A model generated the notes under the pieces. That model was given only the letters and a program-made list of their open reading frames with translations, was not told the origin of the DNA and searched no databases. From positions 186,001-250,000 of the forward strand of contig CAWFOB010000006.1 of NCBI GenBank assembly GCA_963817375.1: DNA of 64,000 nt, in the 5' to 3' direction. The position numbers and the translations under genes were made by a program. The stretch comes from JACVRM01 sp963817375. GTDB taxonomy: Bacteria; Actinomycetota; Thermoleophilia; Gaiellales; Gaiellaceae. The first letter of the stretch is position 1. Each line of letters starts with the position of its first letter. Below are positions 7,705-15,618 of the stretch, piece by piece.

Positions 7705-10083
7705 GTGAGGGGTTTCTGCGTTGGCGTGGCCTGCGCCTTTGCGCTCGTGCTCGTCCTGTCGGCCGGTCCGGCGGGCGCCGCGACGAGCCCGCTTACACGC
7801 TGGGACACGCAGGAGGCGAATGTGCCGTACCTGGCGTGGGCCGGCAGCTCCGTGCGCCTCGTCTACTGCACCAATCAGATCAACGTCACCACGCGCTGGA
7901 CGAAGACGATCATCGGCTTCAACCAGACGACCGACGTGATCGTCGAGACCTGGGGCGACAACGCGTTCCCGCAGCCGACGGTCGAGCCGGGCAGCGTCCA
8001 GTACTTCTGGGGCAGCGGGGAGCACAAGGGCGAGCGCTGCGTGCAGGCGACCGTCACCTCGGCGGCCGCCGGGCTTGCGCGCATCCAGTTCGCCATCGAG
8101 CGCCCGGCGCCGCTGTGCCCGTACCGGCACAACTTCCTGGTCGGCTGGATGACCCCGCTCACGCCGGGCATCCGCGAGGTCTCCGCGGCCACGGGCCCGA
8201 ACGACGCGCCCGGCGGCGGCGGCATCCTCGGCGACGCCTCCGGCGACGGCAACTTCTTCGCCGGCGATGCGCCCGGCCGCGTCCAGGTGGAGGTCTTCGG
8301 CTCGCTGCCGATCGGCCCGAACTGGTCGGGGCTGACGACGCTCACCGGCGGGCAGTACCCGTCCGCGATCCGCCTGCCCACCGAGACGGACGGCTCGACG
8401 TACTGGGACGACCTCGCGCATTCGCTCGGCGGCGTGGACTGGTGGAAGTGGGACATCCACGACGACCGCGCGCGCACCGAGGGGCATGTAGCCGGCACGG
8501 TCTGCGACGGGCCTGACCCCGCGATCGACGCCGTCGATGCGTGCCTGGGCGCCGACGTCTTCGGCGGCGACGGGCGCTACAGCACGGCGTTCGCGGACAT
8601 GAGCGCCGCGCCGACGATCGGCCCGTACGACCCGCTGCGCCCGCTCGAGACGCTGCTCTCGGACGGCAAGCTCGACGCGGGCGACGTGCCGATGCCCTCG
8701 TCCCTCGTCGAGGTTCAGATCAAGCCGAACACCGGCGGCACCGACATCGGCGGCATCGGCTCGCTGGCCGTCGCCGACCCGACGCAGCCCGCGACGGCGC
8801 CGGAGCTCGCACGCTGGCAGGGCGTGCTCAAGTGCGTCGCCTACACGCGCGACAACCTGTGCACGACCTCGCGGCACAACCACTACGCGCCGTATTACCG
8901 GACGTGGCTCCCTGCCACGGCCGCGCGCCTCGGCTCGACGGTCGACGATCCCTCGAGCAACTGGCCGAACTACGAGGCCTCGGGCGTCACGGGCCCGTTC
9001 CTCGGCGACAACTCGCCGGCCGGCTACCTGAACTGGGGCCTGTACGGCTACTGGCAGCTCGCCGCCATCCTCGGCTACGGGCCGGGCGGCGCGACCAGCT
9101 GCCTCCGTGCGCACGACAACGACCCGGCGACGCCGGACTTCCGCATGCGTCCGTCGGGCCCGCAGCACGTCGCCGTCTTCTCGGACGAGCACGGTGAGGC
9201 GCAGGTCTTCTTCGACCCGGGCGTCGACGCCTTCTGGGACCAGCTCGGCGTGAAGGGCGACCTCTCGACCGCCTGCGACCTCGAGGGCATCAACCCGATC
9301 GGGATCGCGCAGATCACGGCGACCGCGCGCAACCCGTGGCTGCCCGCGAGCGCCGCCGGCCCTCCGTCGGCCGTGCTGACGAAGACGCTGCGCTCGAAGT
9401 TCCACAAGGACATGAAGTGCGTTCCGGTACCGGGGACGGTCACGAACGGCGCAGCGACGTACATCTGCACCGCGGTCGGCATCGACGTGAACGGCCAGCC
9501 GTTCACCGGTGAGCGCGTCTGCTTCACCTCGCAGCTCACCGGCATGACGCCCTATCCGCCGGGGACGCCGGGCGATCCCGTCCAGGGCGGCGTCTGCGTC
9601 ACCCTCGACGCCTCCGGCCACGCCTCCGTGCAGCTGCCCTGCAAGAACGCGAAGTCGAGCGTGATCGCCAACTTCGAGCAGGAGGGGATCATCCGTGTGG
9701 ACGTCGTCGACTGCCTCGCAGTGCTGCCGCCGACCACGACGACTACGACGACGACCACGACGACGACCACCACCACCAGCACCACCACCACGCGGCCGCC
9801 GACGACCACAACGTCGACCACGACGACCGTCCCGCAGACGACGACCACGCGGCCGCCGACGACCACCACGACGCCGCGGCCCTACGCGGATGTGTGCCCC
9901 AACCTGCCCGGCAAGCAGAAGGTCGTGCCGAAGGGCAAGGTCAAGATCAAGGGCAAGTGCGTGCCGAAGCCGAAGAAGATCGTCGTCAAGAAGGCGAAGA
10001 AGGTCAAGCGCAAGCCGAAGCCGCCGAAGGTCTGCTACATCCACGGCCGGCCGGTCGCACCCTGCGTCCGCGGCAAGGGCTAG
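7705..10083 (+). CDS. Large secreted protein of unknown function, Thr-rich linker and Lys-rich tail
   Basis: 792 aa, GTG start behind GGGGGAGG (7693-7700). Residues 1-27 are a signal peptide ending PAGAA. The ~650-aa body is rich in Gly, Asp, Trp and paired Cys and has no catalytic motif I recognise; tracts such as GDASGDGNFFAGDAPG could bind Ca2+. A linker of Thr runs broken by PP and S follows (nt about 9730-9880), then ~65 residues dense in Lys (KVKIKGKC, KKAKKVKRKPKP) ending CYIHGRPVAPC. The layout suggests an exported protein whose linker crosses the envelope and whose basic tail binds anionic polymer, but that is inference. I cannot name the family. It stands alone as a transcription unit. 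Confidence 0.85.
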   Translation: MRGFCVGVACAFALVLVLSAGPAGAATSPLTRWDTQEANVPYLAWAGSSVRLVYCTNQINVTTRWTKTIIGFNQTTDVIVETWGDNAFPQPTVEPGSVQYFWGSGEHKGERCVQATVTSAAAGLARIQFAIERPAPLCPYRHNFLVGWMTPLTPGIREVSAATGPNDAPGGGGILGDASGDGNFFAGDAPGRVQVEVFGSLPIGPNWSGLTTLTGGQYPSAIRLPTETDGSTYWDDLAHSLGGVDWWKWDIHDDRARTEGHVAGTVCDGPDPAIDAVDACLGADVFGGDGRYSTAFADMSAAPTIGPYDPLRPLETLLSDGKLDAGDVPMPSSLVEVQIKPNTGGTDIGGIGSLAVADPTQPATAPELARWQGVLKCVAYTRDNLCTTSRHNHYAPYYRTWLPATAARLGSTVDDPSSNWPNYEASGVTGPFLGDNSPAGYLNWGLYGYWQLAAILGYGPGGATSCLRAHDNDPATPDFRMRPSGPQHVAVFSDEHGEAQVFFDPGVDAFWDQLGVKGDLSTACDLEGINPIGIAQITATARNPWLPASAAGPPSAVLTKTLRSKFHKDMKCVPVPGTVTNGAATYICTAVGIDVNGQPFTGERVCFTSQLTGMTPYPPGTPGDPVQGGVCVTLDASGHASVQLPCKNAKSSVIANFEQEGIIRVDVVDCLAVLPPTTTTTTTTTTTTTTTSTTTTRPPTTTTSTTTTVPQTTTTRPPTTTTTPRPYADVCPNLPGKQKVVPKGKVKIKGKCVPKPKKIVVKKAKKVKRKPKPPKVCYIHGRPVAPCVRGKG

Positions 10084-10137
10084 CTTCAGGAATCACTCCA
10101 TTTCTCCCCGAATATCGGCTTGAGCGCGCCGTCCTGA

Positions 10138-10259
10138 GGTGGTATGAACGGGATGTCCACGGGCGCAGTGCCCGGAAGCGCTTGGGGGAGGTGTAGCCGG
10201 CAGCGACGTAGGCGGCACAACCGCGCAGCCGGAGGCTCGCGGGATGTCCGGATACCACC
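10138..10259 (+). ncRNA. Possible structured RNA between secreted protein and NarL regulator
   Basis: GGTGGTAT (10138-10145) can pair with ATACCACC (10252-10259), closing a 122-nt segment that contains several short hairpins (CGGGC-GCAGT-GCCCG; GCGG-CACAA-CCGC; AGCC-GGA-GGCT) and a 10-nt direct repeat, CGGGATGTCC, at 10149 and 10240. A terminator-like hairpin follows at 10269. I matched it to no riboswitch or known RNA. In GC-rich DNA an 8-bp closing stem can occur by chance, so this is only a candidate for a leader or small RNA. Confidence 0.22.
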
Positions 10260-10268
10260 GAGGGGAAG

Positions 10269-10297
10269 CGCGGCGGGGCCCTGCGGGGTCCCGCCGT
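10269..10297 (+). terminator. Terminator-like hairpin upstream of the NarL-type regulator
   Basis: A 10-bp stem GGCGGGGCCC / GGGTCCCGCC (10272-10281, 10286-10295) with one G-T pair and a TGCG loop, extendable by one or two pairs. It could end the secreted-protein transcript or the putative RNA before it. There is no T-tract. Confidence 0.45.
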
Positions 10298-10357
10298 CAT
10301 TACGGATATGCGGACCCTGGTTGTTAGTCGGCGCGCCGTCACGGAGAATCGGCCAGC

Positions 10358-11074
10358 GTGCAGGACGATGCGAATACCCTCGCCGTCCAACTGGCGGATG
10401 CAGCGCGGCAGGCGAGTCGCGACGACCACGCCATCCGTGACGCAGTCCTGCCCGGCCGCCGGGCGCTCCTGGTCGATCAGCATCCACTCTGGCACGAGGC
10501 GGTCGAGCTCGTCCTGCGCCGCCTGGAGGTGGAGGTCGCAGGCCGGTTCGTCGACGCCGACTTGGCGATGGCCGCGCTCGAAGAGGACTCCGCCGACCTG
10601 CTGGTCGTCGACGTTGACGTCGGCGGCACGTCGGACGGGATCGGGCTCGTGCGCCTCGCGCGCACCCGCCGGCCGACGATCCGCATCGTCGTCCTGACGC
10701 TCGACGACAGTCCCGCCCGCGTGCACTCGGCGCTCACCGCGGGCGCCGACGCCTACGTGCTCAAGGCCGCGCATCCGGACGACCTCGCCACCGCCGTCCG
10801 CCAGAGCTTCACGCACTCGATGTACCTGGCCGCCCCGCCCGCGGGCCTGCCGCACGAGACGACTCCGCTCACCGCGCGCGAGGTGGAGATCCTGCGCCTG
10901 GTCGCCGAGGGCTACTCGAACCGGCGCCTCGCGGAGATCCTCTCCGTCAGCGAGCCGACGGTGAAGTTCCACCTCACGAACGTCTACCGCAAGCTCGGCG
11001 TCGGCAACCGGACCGAGGCGAGCCGGTGGGCGCAGCGCCACGGCCTGCTCGCCGCCACGACGCGGCGGGACTAG
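10358..11074 (+). CDS. NarL/LuxR-family response regulator (orphan)
   Basis: 238 aa, GTG start. Residues 1-32 are an extra N-terminal segment. The receiver (33-150) has one of the two acidic-pocket residues replaced (LLVDQHPLW rather than DD), a phosphoacceptor candidate in LLVVDVDVGG, the switch Thr in VVLTLDD and the Lys in AYVLKAA. The LuxR-type HTH occupies about 165-230 (LTAREVEILRLVAEGYSNRRLAEILSVS...TVKFHL). No histidine kinase is adjacent; the nearest HisKA protein is 8 kb away. The 274 bp in front hold the hairpin features described separately, so attenuation is possible. Confidence 0.9.
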   Translation: MQDDANTLAVQLADAARQASRDDHAIRDAVLPGRRALLVDQHPLWHEAVELVLRRLEVEVAGRFVDADLAMAALEEDSADLLVVDVDVGGTSDGIGLVRLARTRRPTIRIVVLTLDDSPARVHSALTAGADAYVLKAAHPDDLATAVRQSFTHSMYLAAPPAGLPHETTPLTAREVEILRLVAEGYSNRRLAEILSVSEPTVKFHLTNVYRKLGVGNRTEASRWAQRHGLLAATTRRD

Positions 11075-11084
11075 CCCTCCTGCC

Positions 11085-11252
11085 TCAGGCTGTGGGCGCC
11101 GCGCGGTCGCCCGCGACGAAGAGCCGGCAGTGCGGGCACTTGTACCCCTGCGCGCGCCCGGACAGGCCCGTGAGCGCCGCGGCGCTGAACGTCCGCTTGC
11201 AGTGCGGGCAGGTCACTTCGCGGCCACCGTCGGGCTGAAGCGAGTCGGGCAC
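11085..11252 (-). CDS. 55-aa zinc-ribbon protein
   Basis: A short GTG-started frame encodes 55 residues with two CPHC knuckles, VTCPHCKRTFS and YKCPHCRLFVA, 27 residues apart, a classical treble-clef/zinc-ribbon spacing. The end is ...GDRAAPTA. A TAGCGT hexamer on the same strand ends 6 nt before the GTG, the leaderless arrangement seen at several other genes here. It is convergent with the NarL-type regulator (11 bp apart). A role in nucleic-acid binding or as a small adaptor is a guess from the fold only. It lies below common gene-length cut-offs, so it may be missed in other annotations. Confidence 0.65.
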   Translation of the reverse strand: MPDSLQPDGGREVTCPHCKRTFSAAALTGLSGRAQGYKCPHCRLFVAGDRAAPTA

Positions 11253-11292
11253 CCATCCACGCTAGCAACCGCAATTCACCCGTAGCGGCTAC

Positions 11293-11522
11293 TTGACGCG
11301 CCGCCCGTGCCGTCGGAGACTCGATGGACCCCTCGGCCCCCACCGGGCCTCGCCCTCCGCGGGTCGTTGACGGCTGGCGCGAAACGCCCCTGCGGCGGCA
11401 CCTCACTCGAAATCCGGCGCGCCCAGGCACGGCGCGCGCAAGCGTCCGCGGCCACTCCCCCGAAACCCGTCGCCCGCCTTTGCTGTCATCCCCCGGCGAG
11501 GCGGGCGACGGTTACTTTTTTT
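11293..11522 (+). ncRNA. Candidate small RNA ending at an intrinsic terminator
   Basis: The 444 bp between the zinc-ribbon start and the GGDEF-EAL stop hold no convincing gene. On the plus strand TTGACG (11293-11298) lies 17 bp before GAGACT (11316-11321), and an intrinsic terminator with seven T residues follows at 11469-11522, so a transcript of about 195 nt is possible. I do not recognise 6S, tmRNA, SRP or RNase P signatures in it. The remainder of the gap is the palindrome cluster at 11526-11682. Confidence 0.3.
11469..11522 (+). terminator. Intrinsic terminator with T7 tract
   Basis: GTCGCCCGCCT (11469-11479) pairs perfectly with AGGCGGGCGAC (11499-11509) over a 19-nt loop, and TTTTTTT follows at 11516-11522. 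T-tracts are rare in this window, so this is one of its few textbook intrinsic terminators. It lies 395 nt beyond the nearest upstream plus-strand gene, which is why an intervening small RNA is suspected. Confidence 0.6.
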
Positions 11523-11525
11523 CGT

Positions 11526-11682
11526 GGGGCTGTCCCCGGCTTCTACGACCACAGCCGCCCCTCCAGCGACATGAGGGGGCTGTCCCCCGTGGTTGAGCCG
11601 GTCCGTCGCCGAAACACTGGGGACAGCCCCCTTGTGTTACCGAAGGGCCGGCGGTGGGAGGAGGGGACCCGGGGACAGCCCC
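11526..11682. repeat. Second cluster of GGGGCTGTCCCC palindromes
   Basis: Copies at 11526-11537 and 11576-11587 read GGGGCTGTCCCC; copies at 11619-11630 and 11671-11682 read the complement, GGGGACAGCCCC. The order (two forward, two reverse) repeats that of the 7418-7544 element, but the spacing is looser and the sequence between copies differs, so only the palindromes are conserved. Confidence 0.7.
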
Positions 11683-11696
11683 GCAGCGCGTGGCTC

Positions 11697-13787
11697 TTAG
11701 CTCTCGAGGGCGGCGTTCGGGACGACTACCGGGCCGGGCACAAGCTGGGGCCTGCGCGATGCGAGCTCGGCCACCTTGCCGTCCTCCTTGGCGACCAGGT
11801 CGATGAACTCCTTGCGCTGGCTCAGCCAGGCGGTGAGCTCCTCGGCGGGGACGGGCCTGCTGATCAGGTAGCCCTGCGCCAGGTCGCAGCCGAGGTCGCG
11901 CAGCTCCGCCCAGATGTCACTCGACTCCACGCCCTCGGCGACGACCCGCAGCCCGAGGTTGCGGGCCAGGTCGATCGTCGAGCGGACGATCGCTCCGTCG
12001 CTGCCGTCGGCCGACATGCCCAGGACGAACGACTTGTCGATCTTGACCGCGTCGACCGGCAGCCGTTTCAGATACGCGAGCGACGAGTAGCCGGTGCCGA
12101 AGTCGTCGATCGAGAGCTTCACGCCCATCTCGCTCAGGCGGCGCAGCACCGACATCGCACGGAACGGATCGGCCATGATCGTGTTCTCGGTGATCTCGAG
12201 CTCGAGCGTGGTCGGCGCGAGCCGCCACCTCTCGAGAATCTCGGTGACGCGGTCCGGGAAGTTCAGGTCGAGCAGGTTCCGCATCGCCATGTTCACGGCG
12301 ACGCTGATGTTCATCCCGCTGTCGCGCCACTCGCGGCACTGCCTCAGCGCCTCGTCGAGGACGTACAGCGTCAGCGGCCCGATCAGGCCGGTGTGCTCCG
12401 CCAGCGGGATGAACTCGTCCGGCGGAAGGAGCCCCCGCTCCGGGTGAATCCAGCGGACCAGCGCTTCGACGCCCTCGACGTCGCCGTTCGTGAGGATCGC
12501 CTTCGGCTGGTAGTAGACCGCGAGCTCGCGCTCGTCGATGGCGCGGCGCAGCTCGCCGACGAGCGTCAGCCGGCTCGGGTCGTACTCGTCCTGCTGCTCG
12601 TCGTAGATCTCGAACAGCGAGTTCTTCGTCTTCGCCTGGTACATCGCGACGTCCGCGCGCTGCATGAGCGTGTCGACGTCCTCGCCGTGCTCCGGGTAGA
12701 TGCTGACGCCGATCGACGTCTCGATTGCCAGCGGGAGGTTGTTGAGGATGAAGGGCTCCTCGACCGCACTGCGGATACGCTCCACGACCTCGTTGACCAC
12801 CCGCCGGTCGGGCAGCGACGGCAGCAGCACGCCGAACTCGTCGCCGCCGAGGCGAGCCACGGTGTCGGACTCGCGCAGCGCCTGCTGAAGGCGCGAGCCC
12901 AGCTCCTGCAGGAGCAGGTCGCCGTAGTGGTGTCCGAGCGTGTCGTTGATCTCCTTGAACCGGTCCAGGTCCATGAGCAGGACCGCGACGTCCTTGCCCT
13001 CCTCGTGCGCGTCGTAGAGCGCGTACTGGATGCGCTCGCCGAACAGCGAGCGGTTCGGCAGCTCGGTCAGCGGGTCGTGGAGCGCCTGGTATTCCTTCTC
13101 GGCCGCGTGCAGCTCGAGCTCGTCGGCCTGCCGGCGCAGGCGCCGCGAGGCGCCCGCGACGATCCGGAACAGCACCAGCCAGACCATGCCGATGCCGGCG
13201 AGCAGCAGCAGGTAGACCGTCCGCGTCTCGTGGCTGATCTCCTTGGCGATCGGGCCGTACGGCAGGAAGAAGTTGATCGCGCCGAGCGGCGGGGCGTTGT
13301 CCACCTTCTCGATCGGCACGTAGATCTCGAGCACCTTGCCGACGGACTCCTGGCCGCTAAGAGCCTCCGCACTGTTCAGGTTCGTGACCGTTGCGACCGT
13401 CTGGCCGGTCAGCGCCGAGTGGAGGTCGGGGAACAGCTGGTAGCGGTTCCCGATCTGATCCTTCTTGTCGGAGTAGACGACGATGCCGTTGCGGTTCCAG
13501 ATCTTGATACGGGCGAGGCCATCGTCCAGCTTCTTGGTCGAGAGCGCACTGTCGAGCGCCTCCCGATGCTTCTTGCTCAGCAGGCCGCCGGCCAGCTCCG
13601 GACCCGTGATCTGCGACTGGAAGCCGAGGCGCGCGATCAGGTCGGCTGAGGTGGACGCCTGCGCGAGCGTGCGGTCACGCACGCGATGGGCGAGGTACGT
13701 CCCCAGCACCAGCCCCATCGCGAGCAGCGGGACGGCGCTCGCGAGAGCGAACTTTCCGAGCAGCCCAAGGTGGAAGGAACGCCGCAT
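11697..13787 (-). CDS. Membrane GGDEF-EAL cyclic-di-GMP enzyme with periplasmic sensor
   Basis: 696 aa. One transmembrane helix at about 9-30, an extracytoplasmic sensor region of ~170 residues, a second helix at about 200-220, a short coiled linker (RRLRRQADELELHAAEKEYQ), then GGDEF (about 240-400) and EAL (about 415-670). Both catalytic signatures are intact: VARLGGDEFGVLL, and EALVRW, NMAMRN, LEITEN, DDFGTGYSSL, KIDKSF and VAEGVES. It can therefore be a bifunctional cyclase/phosphodiesterase set by an external signal. Its 3' neighbour on the same strand upstream is a MshEN-containing secretion ATPase, a likely c-di-GMP target. The gap between the two genes is 54 bp. Confidence 0.92.
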   Translation of the reverse strand: MRRSFHLGLLGKFALASAVPLLAMGLVLGTYLAHRVRDRTLAQASTSADLIARLGFQSQITGPELAGGLLSKKHREALDSALSTKKLDDGLARIKIWNRNGIVVYSDKKDQIGNRYQLFPDLHSALTGQTVATVTNLNSAEALSGQESVGKVLEIYVPIEKVDNAPPLGAINFFLPYGPIAKEISHETRTVYLLLLAGIGMVWLVLFRIVAGASRRLRRQADELELHAAEKEYQALHDPLTELPNRSLFGERIQYALYDAHEEGKDVAVLLMDLDRFKEINDTLGHHYGDLLLQELGSRLQQALRESDTVARLGGDEFGVLLPSLPDRRVVNEVVERIRSAVEEPFILNNLPLAIETSIGVSIYPEHGEDVDTLMQRADVAMYQAKTKNSLFEIYDEQQDEYDPSRLTLVGELRRAIDERELAVYYQPKAILTNGDVEGVEALVRWIHPERGLLPPDEFIPLAEHTGLIGPLTLYVLDEALRQCREWRDSGMNISVAVNMAMRNLLDLNFPDRVTEILERWRLAPTTLELEITENTIMADPFRAMSVLRRLSEMGVKLSIDDFGTGYSSLAYLKRLPVDAVKIDKSFVLGMSADGSDGAIVRSTIDLARNLGLRVVAEGVESSDIWAELRDLGCDLAQGYLISRPVPAEELTAWLSQRKEFIDLVAKEDGKVAELASRRPQLVPGPVVVPNAALES

Positions 13788-13841
13788 TCCTGGGGATCTA
13801 TCGACGGTGAGGGAGGCCGGGAAGCTAGCTCGATCGAGTGA

Positions 13842-15578
13842 TCAGGCGAGCCGGTCGCCCGTCACGCGGCGAACCTCTTCGACGGAGGTGACCCCTGCGA
13901 GCGACTGGCGCAGCCCGTCCTCGCGCAGCGTGATCATGCCCTGCTCGACGGCGGCGGCGAAGATCTGGTCGGTCGAGCCCTCGACGAGGCCGCGCAGCTT
14001 GCCCGCCAGCGGCATGACCTCGTAGAGCGCAACCCGGCCGCGGTAGCCCGTGTCGGCGCAGCGCGCGCAGCCGGCCGCCTTGTAGAGCTGGCCCTCGCCG
14101 ATCGCGTCCAGCTCCGAGCGCTCGTCCGGCGTCGCGTCGTACGGCTGCCGGCAGTCGAGGCAGAGCCGCCGCGCGAGCCGCTGCGCGACGATCGCGTTGA
14201 TCGACGTGGAGAGCAGGTTCGGCTCGACGCCCATGTCCTTGAGGCGGGCGATCGAGCTCGCCGCGTTGTGCGCGTGCAGCGTGCTGAGCACGAGGTGGCC
14301 GGTGAGCGCCGCCTGCACGGCGATCCGGGCCGTCTCCTCGTCGCGGATCTCGCCGACGAGCAGGACGTCGGGGTCGGCGCGCAGGATGGTGCGGAGGCCG
14401 CGGCCGAACGTCAGGCCGCTCTTCATGTTGACCTCGACCTGGGTGATGCCCGGGAACTGGAACTCGACCGGATCCTCGATCGTGGTCAGGACGCGGTGCG
14501 GCTCGTTCAGGACGTGCAGCGCCGCGTACAGCGTGGTGGTCTTGCCCGAGCCGGTCGGGCCGCAGGTCAGGACGGCGCCGTACGGCTGCTCGATCGCGCG
14601 CCGGAACGCCTCCTCGGCCTCCTTGCTCATGCCGAGCTCGGGCAGGCTGAGCGCCTTCGAAGCGACGCCCGCGATGCGCAGGATGACCTTCTCGCCGTAG
14701 GTCGTCGGGAGGACGGCCATGCGGAGGTCCATCGGGCTCCCGGCGAAACGGATCGAGACGCGGCCGTCCTGCGGCAGTCGCCGCTCGGCGATGTCGAGCT
14801 CGCCCATGATTTTCAGGCGGCTCGTAACGGCAGCCTGCATCGACTTCGGGATCGTGGTGAGCTCGCGCGTGACGCCGTCGATGCGCGCACGGACGACGAG
14901 AGCCTTCAGGCCCGGCTCGAAATGGATGTCGGACGCCTCCTCCTCGATCGCGCGCGACAGCACCGAGTGGACGAGCTTGATCGCCGGCGCGCTGGTCGCG
15001 GTCACGTCGCGGACGTCGGCGACCTCGTCCTCATCCTGCGTGACACCGCCCTCCTCGCCGTCGAGGTGGAACTCGACGCGGTAGAGCTTGCCGAGCGTGC
15101 GCTCGAGGTCGTGCTGGTCGGCGACGGCGAACTCGACATTCATGCCGAGGGCCAGCCGCAGGTCGTCCGAGGCGAGCACGTCGGTCGGATCGGCCACGGC
15201 GACGAGCACCTTGTCCTCGTCCATGAAGCGAATCGGCACGGCGCGGTAGCGGCGCGCGAGGCGCTCTGGCAACAGGTTTGCGGCCGCGTCCTCGATCTCG
15301 ATCTTGAGCACGTCGATGAAATCGACGTGATGCTGCTCGGCGAGGGCGCGCGCCAGATCGGCGCTCGGCACCCAGCCGCGGTCGACGACGATCTCGCCGA
15401 GCCGCTTGCCGGTCTCCGCCTTCTCCGCGAGCGCCTCCTCGAGCTGCTCCGCCGAGAGCAGCCCGGCCCGCACGAGCATCGTGCCCAGGCGCACGCGGCT
15501 CTGCTGCGGCCCTTGCGGTGCGGCGTCGACCCCCCCGGCGACGCTGGAGGGAACGCGGAGCGGCTTGAGCGTCTCCAT
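13842..15578 (-). CDS. Type IV pilus/type II secretion assembly ATPase (PilB/GspE) with MshEN domain
   Basis: 578 aa hexameric ATPase that powers pilus or pseudopilus extension. The N-terminus (about 28-160) carries the MshEN pattern RVRLGTMLVRAGLLS...LEEAL...RLGEIVVDRG, known in this family to bind c-di-GMP. The core has Walker A GPTGSGKTTT, an Asp box, Walker B DPDVLLVGEIRDEE and a His box (LSTLHAHNA). A four-Cys zinc site follows (CLDCRQ, CARCADTGYRGR). Start: ATG at 15578. No other pilus genes are in the window, so pilus versus T2SS use is open. Its position beside a GGDEF-EAL gene supports c-di-GMP control. Confidence 0.92.
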   Translation of the reverse strand: METLKPLRVPSSVAGGVDAAPQGPQQSRVRLGTMLVRAGLLSAEQLEEALAEKAETGKRLGEIVVDRGWVPSADLARALAEQHHVDFIDVLKIEIEDAAANLLPERLARRYRAVPIRFMDEDKVLVAVADPTDVLASDDLRLALGMNVEFAVADQHDLERTLGKLYRVEFHLDGEEGGVTQDEDEVADVRDVTATSAPAIKLVHSVLSRAIEEEASDIHFEPGLKALVVRARIDGVTRELTTIPKSMQAAVTSRLKIMGELDIAERRLPQDGRVSIRFAGSPMDLRMAVLPTTYGEKVILRIAGVASKALSLPELGMSKEAEEAFRRAIEQPYGAVLTCGPTGSGKTTTLYAALHVLNEPHRVLTTIEDPVEFQFPGITQVEVNMKSGLTFGRGLRTILRADPDVLLVGEIRDEETARIAVQAALTGHLVLSTLHAHNAASSIARLKDMGVEPNLLSTSINAIVAQRLARRLCLDCRQPYDATPDERSELDAIGEGQLYKAAGCARCADTGYRGRVALYEVMPLAGKLRGLVEGSTDQIFAAAVEQGMITLREDGLRQSLAGVTSVEEVRRVTGDRLA

Positions 15579-15618
15579 ACGCGGCCTCTATCGGCCGAAC
15601 GAGGGATATGCCTGAGGG

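Noticed and set aside
9730..9882. CRISPR-like or satellite array of ACG/ACC triplets
   Set aside because: It encodes the Thr-rich linker of the secreted protein in frame. There are no regular spacers.
6547..10044. 1165-aa minus-strand frame opposite the sigma factor and secreted protein
   Set aside because: Composition is Arg/Ala/Val/Asp repeats with no domain, and it is antisense to two well-supported genes.
10138..10300. Known riboswitch (c-di-GMP, c-di-AMP, cobalamin, glycine) before the NarL regulator
   Set aside because: None of the conserved core sequences of these classes is present.
11307..13649. 780-aa plus-strand frame opposite the GGDEF-EAL gene
   Set aside because: It mirrors the codon bias of the opposite strand and has no protein signature. 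The minus-strand gene is unambiguous.
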